Positions 1 through 8,630 of a DNA stretch of 64,000 nt are shown here, one piece after another. Where the stretch lies: IMG/VR virus record IMGVR_UViG_3300028376_000005, positions 1-64,000 of that record; one strand, given 5' to 3'. Within the stretch, counting starts at the first letter, position 1; every line of letters starts with the position of its first letter. The stretch comes from a virus. The notes under the pieces are model-generated. The model saw nothing but the letters and a program-made list of their open reading frames with translations, was not told the DNA's origin and ran no database searches. Position numbers and translations under genes: made by a program.

Positions 1-98
1 CTTTTTATCTATTTTTTATATAACATATATATTAATGTCTAATAACCATTTTTGTCATTTTGTGCTAATATAGTAAAATATTTTAAAGGTTAATATAG

Positions 99-108
99 TT
101 AATATATA
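99..108 (+). promoter_or_regulatory. Late-promoter-like box TTAATATATA
   Basis: The ten-base motif TTAATATATA ends 4 nt before the ATG at 113. The same motif with 4-6 nt spacing precedes at least eleven other genes in this window. The first 98 bases of the window hold no gene that I can support. Confidence 0.6.
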
Positions 109-112
109 GTAT

Positions 113-901
113 ATGAATAAAATAAAGAAATTTAACGAATATTCAAACATTGCCTCGATGGTCGATTGCTTTATGCATTCATTATACCAAATATCTGAAA
201 AAAATTCTATAAGTGATGACATATACAATAAACACAAAGATAGTATAATATCTAAATTTAATATAGAATTAAAAGATTTGGGGATGTTTTCTGATAAAGT
301 ATCTATGTTTATGCCCATAATAAATGAACTACTATCTAACTGTGATAGAATAGAATTAGAAGAAGAAGTGTCTGTTATAGCATCAATTTGTACTTTTTAT
401 GTTATTTGCTTAGAATATGAGACATATCCAAATAAAGATGAGAATATACTGACAACTACTTCAAAAACACTATTGGAGGAATTGAAATTAAGAGGCGTTG
501 GAAATGGTGTCATTAAAAAAATAATTAAGTCATTATATAGCATAAAGGACTTATTCTCATTTGTGTATAAAGATACTGATACTGATATAGATGAATTCTC
601 TGATTTACTTAAAATAAAAGGATTATCAAATCTACTCAAAGCAACACTTAGTGTTATTAGCTCAAATAAATTTGATTATAACAACTGTCCAAAAGAACTT
701 CTAAGCATAATAGGGGGTATTGAGTCTAGTGTGTCAAGGGAAGATATGAATAAATTATTAAAGTCTATAGACTCCGATGATGTGAATAAAGAACAAATAA
801 TAAAAAACACTAAACCAAAGAAAATAAATAAGTTTGATATAGATTCTCCAAATGGTATAGGCACTGAATATAATGATTCAGAAATGATTAAAGAGCAGTA
901 G
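113..901 (+). CDS. Hypothetical protein with capsid-targeting-like N-terminus
   Basis: Protein of 262 residues that I do not recognise. It starts MNKIKKFNEYSN, which matches the tag (M-K-x-I-x-x-F-E/N) found at the start of about ten otherwise unrelated proteins in this window. The body is mostly predicted helix and the C-terminal 60 residues are charged and probably flexible. The ATG at 113 is fixed by the TTAATATATA box 4 nt upstream. The next gene follows on the same strand after 43 nt. If the tag is a capsid-targeting sequence this would be an internal head protein, which is inference only. Confidence 0.7.
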   Translation: MNKIKKFNEYSNIASMVDCFMHSLYQISEKNSISDDIYNKHKDSIISKFNIELKDLGMFSDKVSMFMPIINELLSNCDRIELEEEVSVIASICTFYVICLEYETYPNKDENILTTTSKTLLEELKLRGVGNGVIKKIIKSLYSIKDLFSFVYKDTDTDIDEFSDLLKIKGLSNLLKATLSVISSNKFDYNNCPKELLSIIGGIESSVSREDMNKLLKSIDSDDVNKEQIIKNTKPKKINKFDIDSPNGIGTEYNDSEMIKEQ

Positions 902-944
902 TACTAAACAAACGGCTTTCCTAAAACTATAAAGGGAAAGCACA

Positions 945-1247
945 ATGATGAAAAATATAAATTTATTATTTCCAACTATCTTAAAAGTTGCTGCTAAAAC
1001 AGTTAGCACGGATTTTGCTACTATTGATGATGAAGAATTAGACAAAATTAGAAATATTGTAAAGACAGAAAACAGAACATCTAAAATAAAATCAATACTA
1101 GAGGATAGCCAGTATGTAGAAAAACAAATAGAGGATAATAGTTCATACAAAGAACTTATGAAATCGGGTATATTACCGATTTCAACACACCCTTCTGGAA
1201 GCATATTCTACCTTGATTACATGTATGATAATACAAATAAATCTTAA
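945..1247 (+). CDS. Hypothetical small protein
   Basis: Protein of 100 residues with no family I recognise. It is soluble, with helical stretches and a short C-terminal region rich in Gly, Ser and Tyr. It lies between the tagged protein at 113 and the helicase fragment at 1307, all on the + strand, so it is probably co-transcribed with them. A purine stretch (aaagggaaagcac) lies just before the ATG, but a clear Shine-Dalgarno interaction is doubtful. Confidence 0.6.
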   Translation: MMKNINLLFPTILKVAAKTVSTDFATIDDEELDKIRNIVKTENRTSKIKSILEDSQYVEKQIEDNSSYKELMKSGILPISTHPSGSIFYLDYMYDNTNKS

Positions 1248-1306
1248 AAACACAAAGATAGGTAAACTTAAATATCTTATCACGTATAATATTAAAATAG
1301 AAATAT

Positions 1307-2035
1307 ATGACACCACAATTAGAAAAAGTATTCTTCAGCTATATTCTTTCAAATAGAAAAAAATACTATGAAATAGTTAAACCATTTTTCTTTAAAAATT
1401 CAACAATTCAGTTTGTATATGAGGTTATGAGAAATTACATGCTTACATCCACTGAAACAAAGCCCCCTAGTAATAGGCAAATACTAGATATGGTATCATT
1501 AGAAGATAAAGAAGGTATCATAACAAAGCCTATGCTCAAATCTATATTAGATGTTAACCTAAGTGAATACAATGAAGTTAATTTTATACTTCCAAAGTTT
1601 AATGGATGGGTGCTGTCTAATAGAATCAAAACTGGAACAGTTGATGTCATAGAGGAAACTAGAAATTTGGATAACATATCAGACTTTGCACATGCTGTTG
1701 AATCTGCTAATAAAATAAAAAGTATTATCAATGAGATGTCATCTGTAAATTTTGTACAAGATGAAGATATGGGATCTGATTTTGATGAACCAGAAAACCA
1801 TGTTCAAGATTCCTCAAGGTTTAAAGTAAAATGTGGATTCGAAACAATAGACCATATGCTAGGTGGTGGTTGGGATATCTCAACTTTGAACGTAATTATG
1901 GCTCAAACTAATGGTGGTAAATGTTTTTCTACTAAAACACTTGTAAACACTAGAGTCAAGGACACTAATATTATTAAAGAGATAGAAATCGGAGAACTAT
2001 TTAATGATATTAGTAATCAAAATAGTAATAGCTAA
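1307..2035 (+). CDS. Replicative DNA helicase (T4 gp41/DnaB type), N-terminal fragment fused to N-half of split intein
   Basis: Residues 1-205 are the N-terminal domain and the start of the RecA-like ATPase domain of a DnaB/gp41 hexameric helicase. The ATPase part includes GFETIDHMLGGGWD and ends inside the Walker A loop at AQTNGGK. Residue 206 is Cys and begins an intein (CFSTKTLVNTRV is block A). Only 37 intein residues follow before a TAA stop, so this polypeptide ends with a short split-intein N-half. The C-half and the rest of the helicase are encoded from 2114 in the same reading frame after 78 nt. Joined exteins give 443 residues, close to T4 gp41 (475). Helicase activity should require protein trans-splicing. 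Confidence 0.88.
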   Translation: MTPQLEKVFFSYILSNRKKYYEIVKPFFFKNSTIQFVYEVMRNYMLTSTETKPPSNRQILDMVSLEDKEGIITKPMLKSILDVNLSEYNEVNFILPKFNGWVLSNRIKTGTVDVIEETRNLDNISDFAHAVESANKIKSIINEMSSVNFVQDEDMGSDFDEPENHVQDSSRFKVKCGFETIDHMLGGGWDISTLNVIMAQTNGGKCFSTKTLVNTRVKDTNIIKEIEIGELFNDISNQNSNS

Positions 2036-2557
2036 ATTGTGTAAAATAAAGAGAGATATCTAAACTTAACAAATTTTACAAGTATAATAATCACACATAA
2101 ATATAAAATATTAATGAATAGTAATTTTAAAATAATAGAAGCCGATTCTCTCTTAGAAGGTGAGTACGACAAACCATTATATGATAAGTTCGTAGAAGCT
2201 TATGGGGTTAATAATTTAGAAGTTGAAACACCACAAGGGTGGATTGATATTGAAGGAATTGGAAAAACTATTAAATATGAAGAATATAAACTAATCCTTG
2301 CTAATGGGTGTGAATTGATATGTGCAGATGACCATATACTATACAGATGTGATAATCTGAACTTTATTAGTAGGAAGTGTGACATAACAGAACTATTTTG
2401 TAAGAACTTAGAATTAGGTGATTTTATAATGACCAAAGAAGGCCCTGAGATGATAATGGATTTTGATAAGACTGGAAAAGAATCACATATGTATGACTTA
2501 CAACTTGGTGTAGGTTCTGATAAAAAATACTACACTAATGGTATATTAAGTCACAAC
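1922..2557 (+). mobile_element. Atypically split intein in helicase Walker A
   Basis: The intein begins at Cys (codon 1922) directly after GGK of the P-loop and ends at SHN (codon ending 2557) before Ser, so the insertion is GK^S. The N-half is 37 residues, the C-half 148. The C-half has block B (ICADDHIL), block F (MYDLQLGVG) and block G (YYTNGILSHN). The break therefore lies between blocks A and B, the atypical short-N-half arrangement known from phage terminase inteins, and not at the usual endonuclease position. No endonuclease gene lies in the 78-nt gap. First residue Cys, penultimate His, final Asn and +1 Ser are all present, so splicing looks possible. Confidence 0.85.
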
Positions 2558-3274
2558 TCACTTTGGATGCAGAACTTTGCAGTGAAGAGTGCCAATAGTG
2601 GACATAACGTACTATACATTACACTAGAGATGAGTGAAAGAAAAGTTATGAAGAGGTTGGGTTCTATGCGTTTGAAAATACCTATAAATGATTATGATAC
2701 AATATCAAAAGATACTGAACTCATAAGAAGGAAGATAAAGGGATTATCTAGTATATCAGAAAATGATTTATTTGATAAGAAGGTAGGTAAGATAATGACT
2801 AAGTTTTGGGCAGCTGGTACTGCAAATATTGATGACTTTGATTATTATATCCAAAAGTTAAAAGATAAGAGAGATATAAAAATAGATATGATTATAGTAG
2901 ATTATATAACACTCATAGCACCATTAAAAGCACCAGGTGTTGATAGTCTCTATACTAAGGGTAAACAACTTGCCGAAGGTTTGAGGGCATTAGGTGCTAA
3001 ATATTCATGCCCAGTTGTAACTGGTGTACAAGTAGCTAAAGATGCTTGGAATTCATCTGATATAACACTAGAAAGTGTACCAGAATCTAAGGCTATCGCA
3101 GAAACTGCCGACACATTTTTTGCAATAATAAGAACGGAAGAAATGAAAAGGCAAAACCTATTCAGATTTAAACTTCTTAAACAAAGAGATGGAGATTTTC
3201 TTAAATCACAGGTTAGACTAACATTAAACACGACATATCTAACATTAGAGGGTGATATGTTTGTTGATCAATAA
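2114..3274 (+). CDS. Split-intein C-half fused to C-terminal fragment of the gp41/DnaB-type helicase
   Basis: Residues 1-148 are the intein C-half ending YYTNGILSHN. Residues 149-386 are the remaining helicase ATPase domain, starting with the Walker A Ser (SLWMQNFA). They continue through the Walker B-like stretch MIIVDYITLI and the sensor region PVVTGVQV, which is typical of DnaB/gp41. The extein resumes exactly where the fragment at 1307 stops. The ATG at 2114 follows an AT-rich stretch (tataaaatatta), which may contain its own promoter. Acts in the replisome with primase. The next gene begins 20 nt downstream. Confidence 0.88.
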   Translation: MNSNFKIIEADSLLEGEYDKPLYDKFVEAYGVNNLEVETPQGWIDIEGIGKTIKYEEYKLILANGCELICADDHILYRCDNLNFISRKCDITELFCKNLELGDFIMTKEGPEMIMDFDKTGKESHMYDLQLGVGSDKKYYTNGILSHNSLWMQNFAVKSANSGHNVLYITLEMSERKVMKRLGSMRLKIPINDYDTISKDTELIRRKIKGLSSISENDLFDKKVGKIMTKFWAAGTANIDDFDYYIQKLKDKRDIKIDMIIVDYITLIAPLKAPGVDSLYTKGKQLAEGLRALGAKYSCPVVTGVQVAKDAWNSSDITLESVPESKAIAETADTFFAIIRTEEMKRQNLFRFKLLKQRDGDFLKSQVRLTLNTTYLTLEGDMFVDQ

Positions 3275-3293
3275 ATTAAAAAAAAGATAAAAA

Positions 3294-4184
3294 ATGACTA
3301 GAAAAATTAAAGAGATTAAGGGACAGAAAGAACAGTTAGAAAACCACGAATATGACTTTATTGACGATGACGACAGTCTAGAAATATCCATAGAGATAAA
3401 TGAAGATGATTTTAACATCTCTGACAATGATGAAAGTGTAGATTCTGATGATGTTGAGAATGACAAAAGTGTTGAAATATCTAAACATAAAAGTGAGGGT
3501 AAGCATTCTTTAAAATATGATTCCATTTTCAAGGGGAAAAAAGAAGAACCTGTAAGTGAAGATGGTCCAGATAATATCTCAACATTTGTTAAAGATAATA
3601 TAGAAATAGACAAAACATCATCCTATTACAAGCAATCAGTGGACTATGAAGCCTATATTAGAGAAAAAAAAGTAAAGGAAAAAGTATATGATGTTCTTAA
3701 AAATAAGACTAGTCTTAGCTTTACATCAAATAGAAGAAAGCCTTCACGTATAGACTTTAATAAGTACTATAGGCTTATTAAAAAAGAACTAAATGACGAG
3801 AATTTTACCAATGTAGAATTATTTAATGAACTATCTGTATACTTTTCTGATAATTTATTTAATATGTTTAAACTATTAGATAATAAGTGGCGTACATCAA
3901 TTATTGATGAATTACAAGAGCATATTGGAAAGGGTTCAAACTCTAAAGATGTTACAAACAGAAATATATATGAAGGAACTGAAATAGAGTTTCTTGTAGT
4001 TGAAAATTCAATATCTAAATTAATAACTGGTGTTGTTCTAGAAACTAACTATGAAGATTCTATTTACAGAGTTGACTCTTATGAGAATAAATATGATGTT
4101 GACTTAGAGGATATCACTAAGATTTTGAATAATACAAAGTACAAATATAATTTAAATAAATTAGATCATATAGATTTTTTATAG
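3294..4184 (+). CDS. Hypothetical acidic protein
   Basis: Protein of 296 residues. The first 110 residues are strongly acidic and low in complexity (IDDDDSLEISIEI, NDESVDSDDVEND), followed by a Lys-rich helix. The C-terminal 160 residues look folded and include a beta-rich end. It directly follows the helicase fragment and precedes nrdA, so a replication-associated role is possible by position only. I do not recognise the family. Confidence 0.65.
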   Translation: MTRKIKEIKGQKEQLENHEYDFIDDDDSLEISIEINEDDFNISDNDESVDSDDVENDKSVEISKHKSEGKHSLKYDSIFKGKKEEPVSEDGPDNISTFVKDNIEIDKTSSYYKQSVDYEAYIREKKVKEKVYDVLKNKTSLSFTSNRRKPSRIDFNKYYRLIKKELNDENFTNVELFNELSVYFSDNLFNMFKLLDNKWRTSIIDELQEHIGKGSNSKDVTNRNIYEGTEIEFLVVENSISKLITGVVLETNYEDSIYRVDSYENKYDVDLEDITKILNNTKYKYNLNKLDHIDFL

Positions 4185-4293
4185 TCTAAATTATTAGTAA
4201 TAAAAACTAGTTTAATTTTAAACATTATATGTTTGGGGAATATAAAATATTGATATATAAAATACATTAATAACAAAAAATAAATAATAAAGT

Positions 4294-5490
4294 ATGATAA
4301 AGGTAGTAAAAAGAAATGGTAAGAAAGAACCAGTAATGCTAGATAAAATTCTAGATAGAATAGAGCAACAAACTTATGGATTAGATAGAAAATGGGTAAG
4401 TCCATTTGATGTTGCACAAAAAGTAATTGGTGGTGTTGCACCAGATATAAAGACCTCAGTCCTAGATAAACTAGCAACCGAGACAGCTGCCGCATTAGCT
4501 ACTAAGCACCCAGATTATTCAATATTAGCATCAAGATTAGCTATAACTGCATTGCATAAAGATACGAAAAAATCATTTTCTGAAACGGTTAAAGATTTAT
4601 ACAAATATATAAATCCAAAGACAAATGAGAAATCACCAATTGTGTCTAAAAGTTTCTATGAGATTGTTAAGAAAAATGCAGATAAGCTAGACTCTGCTAT
4701 AATACATACTAGAGACCATCATTTTGATTTCTTTGGTTTCAAAACATTAGAGAAGTCTTATTTGTTAAAAATAAATGGTGAAGTTGCAGAACGTCCTCAA
4801 TATATGTATATGAGAACTGCCATACAAATATGGCAAGATAATATTGATAAAGTTATTGAGACATATAATACGATGTCTGAGGGGTATTACACACACGCTA
4901 CACCAACTTTATTCAATTCTGGTACTAGGAGACCACAATTATCTTCTTGCTTCTTATTAGACACGGAAGATGATTCTATTGAAGGGATATTTAATACTCT
5001 TAAAGAATCTGCTCAAATATCTAAAAACGCAGGTGGGATAGGTATTAATTTCAATAATGTAAGAGCAAAAGGTAGTTATATAGCAGGTACTAACGGTACT
5101 TCGAATGGTATAATTCCTTTCTTAAAGATTTATAATGAAACTGCTAGAGCAGTTGACCAGTGCTTTACACCAGAGAGTAAAGTAATAACAGAGAGAGGTG
5201 TTATAAACATAAATGAAGTAGAAAAAGGTGACAAAGTCTTGACTAGTGATGGTGTTTATAATTCTGTTATAAAGAGAAAAGATTTTAATAAATCAGATGA
5301 CTTTATAACAATTACAACAAAGAGTGGTGCTAATAGGGTTACGAAAGGACACCAAATATTAGTTATTAGAGGTTTGGATAAAGACATATCTAAAGAAGCC
5401 ATTAAAGAAGGAATTAAGCAAGGTGTATATAATGTAGAATGGATTTCTGCTAATGAATTAATGGAAAGCGATAAAATAGTAAAATACTAA
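4294..5490 (+). CDS. nrdA: Ribonucleotide reductase class Ia large subunit, fragment 1, fused to N-half of split intein 1
   Basis: Residues 1-90 form an ATP-cone allosteric domain (MIKVVKRNGKKEPV). Residues 100-289 are the start of the catalytic barrel, with THATPTLFNSG and the conserved Cys219 in QLSSCFLL, one of the redox-active cysteines (E. coli Cys225). The extein stops at ARAVDQ. Cys290 starts a 109-residue intein N-half with block A (CFTPESKVITERG) and block B (TKGHQILVI). The remaining NrdA is encoded in three more polypeptides downstream. The enzyme converts ribonucleoside diphosphates to deoxy forms for phage DNA synthesis. No nrdB partner lies in this window. Confidence 0.92.
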   Translation: MIKVVKRNGKKEPVMLDKILDRIEQQTYGLDRKWVSPFDVAQKVIGGVAPDIKTSVLDKLATETAAALATKHPDYSILASRLAITALHKDTKKSFSETVKDLYKYINPKTNEKSPIVSKSFYEIVKKNADKLDSAIIHTRDHHFDFFGFKTLEKSYLLKINGEVAERPQYMYMRTAIQIWQDNIDKVIETYNTMSEGYYTHATPTLFNSGTRRPQLSSCFLLDTEDDSIEGIFNTLKESAQISKNAGGIGINFNNVRAKGSYIAGTNGTSNGIIPFLKIYNETARAVDQCFTPESKVITERGVININEVEKGDKVLTSDGVYNSVIKRKDFNKSDDFITITTKSGANRVTKGHQILVIRGLDKDISKEAIKEGIKQGVYNVEWISANELMESDKIVKY

Positions 5491-5496
5491 TATTTG

Positions 5497-5552
5497 TAGT
5501 TTAATATATATAGTAACAATCCTCTAGGGTTTGTAAAAAATATATTAAACTA
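5497..5552 (+). promoter_or_regulatory. Inverted repeat with internal late box upstream of endonuclease gene
   Basis: Perfect 12-bp inverted repeat: tagtttaatata (5497-5508) and tatattaaacta (5541-5552), ending 4 nt before the ATG at 5557. The box TTAATATATA (5501-5510) overlaps the left arm. A transcript arriving from nrdA would fold a hairpin against the start codon, while one starting at the box would lack the left arm. Confidence 0.6.
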
Positions 5553-5556
5553 TAGT

Positions 5557-6480
5557 ATGGTAAAGTGTAATACGGAAGAAACAATTAAAAAATTTAAAAA
5601 AAAGCATAGTAATAAATATAGTTATGAGTTAGTTAAATATAAATCAGCAATATCTAAGGTTAGTATAATATGTAGTAAGCATGGAATATTTGAGATAACG
5701 CCAAATAGTCATTTAAATGGTTCTGGTTGTAGTTTATGTGGTAGAGAAAGAACTGGTGAGAGCAAAAAGTCTGATACATCCTTGTTTGTAAAATCTGCTA
5801 ATAGAGTACATTCTCATAAATATAATTATAATAGATGTACCTATATAACAAATTTAGACAATGTTACAATAACTTGTAAAAAACATGGCGACTTTTACCA
5901 ACAAGCTAGAAAGCATTTATCTGGACAAGGCTGTAAAAAATGTGCTAATGAAAGCCAATATTGTAATTTCGTAGAAAAATGTGAGAAAAAGTATAAAGAC
6001 TATTTATATAGTAAAGTAAACTACAAAGGTATGTATAGTGATGTTATAATAACTTGTAAAAAGCATGGGGATTTCAGTATTAAAGCTGCCAATTTTTATC
6101 ATAAAGGAAGAGGTTGTAAATTATGTAAAACATATAATAAGTCTATTAAAGAAGGCGAATGGTTAGATGATATGGGGATAGATAACATCAATAGAAATGT
6201 GTATATTAATTTTGGTAAGAAGGTTTTCTGTGTAGATGGTATAGATAAGAAAAGAAAAATAATATACGAATTTTATGGTGACTTTTTCCACGGAAATCCT
6301 GAAGTTTATAAAAAAACAGATATAAATCCACTTCTTAAAGAAGAATATGGAAAACTTTATAAAAAAACAAAAGATAAAGAAAACATTATTATCTCAAATG
6401 GATATAAGATAATATATATTTGGGAAAATGATTATAATAAAAATAAAAATAAAAACGGAAAGTATGAAAGAAAACATTGA
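5557..6480 (+). CDS. Free-standing homing endonuclease (EDxHD/Vsr-like) inside nrdA intein 1
   Basis: Protein of 307 residues. Residues 1-200 hold three repeats of a zinc-binding type (KYSYELVKY followed by CSKHGIFE or CKKHGDF and then a CxxC), probably the DNA-binding part. Residues 205-300 resemble the Vsr-like nuclease fold, with IYEFYGDFFHGNPE and IIYIWENDY. Such nucleases make site-specific breaks in alleles lacking the element. It occupies the gap of split intein 1. Its last 17 nt overlap the start of the intein C-half at 6464, so the two are translationally linked. Its start lies next to a hairpin containing a late box. Confidence 0.82.
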   Translation: MVKCNTEETIKKFKKKHSNKYSYELVKYKSAISKVSIICSKHGIFEITPNSHLNGSGCSLCGRERTGESKKSDTSLFVKSANRVHSHKYNYNRCTYITNLDNVTITCKKHGDFYQQARKHLSGQGCKKCANESQYCNFVEKCEKKYKDYLYSKVNYKGMYSDVIITCKKHGDFSIKAANFYHKGRGCKLCKTYNKSIKEGEWLDDMGIDNINRNVYINFGKKVFCVDGIDKKRKIIYEFYGDFFHGNPEVYKKTDINPLLKEEYGKLYKKTKDKENIIISNGYKIIYIWENDYNKNKNKNGKYERKH

Positions 6481-7694
6481 AAGTGGAACAGAATGGATTG
6501 AAGATCCTGTTGATTTAAATCTAATTATAGACAATTTAGATTTTGAAGGTATAGAGGATATATCAATTAATAAAATAGAGAATCAAAATGTTCATGATCT
6601 AGAGATAGAAAATCAACATAATTATATTGTTGATGGGCTAGGAATAGTTCATAACGGTGGAGGTAAATAAGCGTATGCTTCCACTTTAAAAAATTTGGAG
6701 AATTGCTGGGAAATTCTTAGAGTTATCATTACTACAACATAAAGAGTAATCTTAAGTGTGAAAGTTAAAAAAATGATAAATTGGACAATCAGCAGCCGCC
6801 TTTCTTAGGGATAAGAAAAAGGTTCAACGACTAATGAGAGTAATGTAGACCACAAGAAATCAACACGAGCACCAAACACAGAAATGTGAAGATATAGTCT
6901 GATCTTGTATGAAAGTATAAGAAATTAGGATAAAGACCCTAATGATAACAAAGCAAATGAAACGCAAAGGAAGTATAGCCATTTATATGGAACCATGGCA
7001 TGCTGATATTATGGAGTTCTTAGATTTAAGAAAAAACCAAGGTAAGGAAGAAATCAGGGCTAGAGATTTATTCCTAGCTATGTGGATGAATGACCTATTT
7101 ATGGAAAGAGTTGATTTGGACAAAGATTGGCCTTTGATGTGTCCTAACGAATGTAAAGGATTGGGTGACACTTATGGTGATGAATTTCGTGAGTTATACC
7201 TTAAATATGAAAGTGAGGGAAAATATAAAAAGGTTGTTAAGGCTAGAGAAGTTTGGAATAAAATCTTAGAGTCTCAAATAGAAACTGGTACACCTTATAT
7301 ACTCTATAAAGATACTATTAATGAGAGGTCTAATCAAAAGAATATTGGTATTATCAAGAGTTCCAATCTTTGTCTAGACGGTAGTAGCTTGGTAAGATGT
7401 AAGATTAATGGTGTTGAAGAAGAACTTGATATGGTTACTATAGATGGTTTGTTTAAAGATGGTAAGGTAATAGAAGTTTTATCTAGAGATGTTAAGAATG
7501 GTCTTGATGAGTGGTGTCTAGTTGAGAATTCAGGAATGATAAACAATAATGCAGAAACAATTAAAGTAACAGACAAAGAAACTGATAACTTTATAATATG
7601 TACAGAAGATCATAAAATATGGACTGAAAACAGAGGATATATTAAGGCAATTGATTTAAACGTGGATGATATAGTTAAAATTATGGAATCATAA
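6464..7694 (+). CDS. nrdA: NrdA fragment 2: intein-1 C-half, extein, intein-2 N-half (join 6464..6664, 6960..7694)
   Basis: After removal of the group I intron (6665-6959) this reads as one protein. The intein-1 C-half is 64 residues from the ATG at 6464. Then come GGG + [16 protein letters not shown] and 140 residues of the NrdA catalytic barrel ending IIKSSNL. A 107-residue intein-2 N-half follows from Cys at 7371, with a block-B-like CTEDHKIW. Without RNA splicing the frame stops at 6670, four residues after the intein. The ATG at 6464 is chosen because an upstream in-frame start at 6428 would only add residues encoded within the endonuclease gene. This polypeptide must be spliced at both ends to join its neighbours. 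Confidence 0.85.
6665..6959 (+). ncRNA. Group I self-splicing intron in nrdA (295 nt, no ORF)
   Basis: The intron separates GGG and KRKGS of the invariant NrdA motif and restores the frame when removed. P1: exon end gtggaggt (6657-6664) pairs over 8 positions with gcttccac (6677-6684), with the expected U-G pair at the 5' splice site. P10: gcgt (6671-6674) pairs with acgc (6962-6965) of the 3' exon. The last intron base is G (6959). The core has the group I signatures gttcaacgacta (6822-6833) and aagatatagtct (6889-6900), whose gacta/tagtc parts can form P7. It carries no endonuclease gene, so it is either immobile or mobilised in trans. Confidence 0.9.
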
Positions 7695-7715
7695 ATATCG
7701 GCAAATAAAATTATC

Positions 7716-7765
7716 AGAAACACACATAATTAATATATAAAATAAAAATAATTATGTGTGTTTCT
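7716..7765 (+). promoter_or_regulatory. Perfect 16-bp inverted repeat covering an endonuclease start codon, late box in the loop
   Basis: Left arm agaaacacacataatt (7716-7731), right arm aattatgtgtgtttct (7750-7765). The ATG at 7754 lies inside the right arm and the box TTAATATATA (7730-7739) lies at the left arm/loop edge. Read-through RNA would bury the start codon in a 16-bp stem. RNA started just downstream of the box would keep only the right arm and stay open. T4 uses the same logic for its intron endonucleases. Confidence 0.75.
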
Positions 7766-8605
7766 TCTAATTACTTATATATTATCACTGATACAACAAA
7801 ACCAGGTAACTATGAGTTTGGTAACCTTAAGTTTCAGTTCTTACCATTCTACGTTGGTGTTTCTAATACAGAAACCTATTACAAAAGGGAAGACGTGCAT
7901 ATAAAGTATGCTAAAATTAAAAAAGATGTTACCAAAAATAAGTATAAGATGAATATAATAAACAAAATACTTAAATCTAATAAAGAACCACATATATATA
8001 GATTATACGAAAATTCTACAAGAGATTTTATATTTAAAAAAGAAATTGACCTAATACTAATGATTGGTAATAGGTTTGATAAAACAGGACCACTAGTGAA
8101 CATATCAAAAGGTGGTGAAGGTGGTGATACTTTCACAAACAATCCACGCAAGGAAGAAATAAGAGAGAAGCATAGGTTGAATGCAATAGGATCTAAAAAT
8201 AACATGTATGGTTTACCGTTGGAAAAAAGACCATCTCATATTTCAAAACTAAGTGGGACACATTGGAATAAGGATAGTGTTGTAAGCGATTCCACTAGAA
8301 AGAAACTATCAAATAAGAGCAAAGGTCATAATAATAACAAGTCAAAATTTACACTATTATTTGATAAAGATTTCAATTTTATAAAAGAATTTGAATGTTG
8401 TATGTATATAGCAGAACATATAGGATCAACAAAAAAAGCTGTTTCAACAACGGCAAGGAGAAATTCGAAAAAAGAAATCCCTTATCACACAACAAAAGAA
8501 TTCTTTATTATATATAAAGAGGACTGGGAAAATAAATTTAAACATAAAGAGGAAGAAATTAAAGAATTTCTTAGAACTTTTAGAAAAAATAAAAATCAAT
8601 TTTAA
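7754..8605 (+). CDS. Free-standing GIY-YIG homing endonuclease inside nrdA intein 2
   Basis: Protein of 283 residues. The N-terminal catalytic module shows the GIY-YIG-like pair LYIITD (residues 8-13) and FYVGVS. A likely catalytic Glu follows in the helix FKKEIDLI, and the NISKGGEGGDTF loop is typical of phage Seg-like enzymes. The C-terminal half has NUMOD-like DNA-binding segments (GSKNNMYG; SDSTRKKLSNKSKG; an EFECCMYIAEHIGSTKKAVS helix-turn-helix-like stretch). It lies between the halves of split intein 2. Its start codon sits in a 16-bp stem with an internal late promoter box. Confidence 0.85.
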   Translation: MCVSSNYLYIITDTTKPGNYEFGNLKFQFLPFYVGVSNTETYYKREDVHIKYAKIKKDVTKNKYKMNIINKILKSNKEPHIYRLYENSTRDFIFKKEIDLILMIGNRFDKTGPLVNISKGGEGGDTFTNNPRKEEIREKHRLNAIGSKNNMYGLPLEKRPSHISKLSGTHWNKDSVVSDSTRKKLSNKSKGHNNNKSKFTLLFDKDFNFIKEFECCMYIAEHIGSTKKAVSTTARRNSKKEIPYHTTKEFFIIYKEDWENKFKHKEEEIKEFLRTFRKNKNQF

Positions 8606-8630
8606 TAAAAAAATAAAAAAATAAAAAAGC

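Larger units (their letters stand above)
5161..6655 (+). mobile_element. Split intein 1 of nrdA with embedded homing endonuclease gene
   Basis: N-half 5161-5487 (109 residues, Cys1) and C-half 6464-6655 (64 residues, ending GLGIVHN). Between them lies a free-standing EDxHD-type endonuclease gene (5557-6480). This is the fractured-gene arrangement described for phage split inteins. Insertion is in the conserved NrdA motif VDQ^GGGKRKG. The residue after the final Asn is Gly, not Cys/Ser/Thr, so the canonical splicing nucleophile is missing. Confidence 0.85.

Noticed and set aside
2033-2035. In-frame stop between helicase halves as a sequencing error in a cis intein
   Set aside because: The 78-nt gap contains further in-frame stops (for example taa at 2042) and an AT-rich start region, so a single error cannot restore one frame.
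2049-2154. 8-bp inverted repeat aagagaga/tctctctt around the helicase intein C-half start as another start-codon switch
   Set aside because: The right arm lies about 33 nt inside the coding region, the stem is short and no late box is present, so the layout does not match the three clear cases.
6671-6941. Gene-free stretch as a separate ncRNA or a degraded endonuclease
   Set aside because: P1, P10 and the conserved core explain it as a group I intron, with exact restoration of the NrdA motif.
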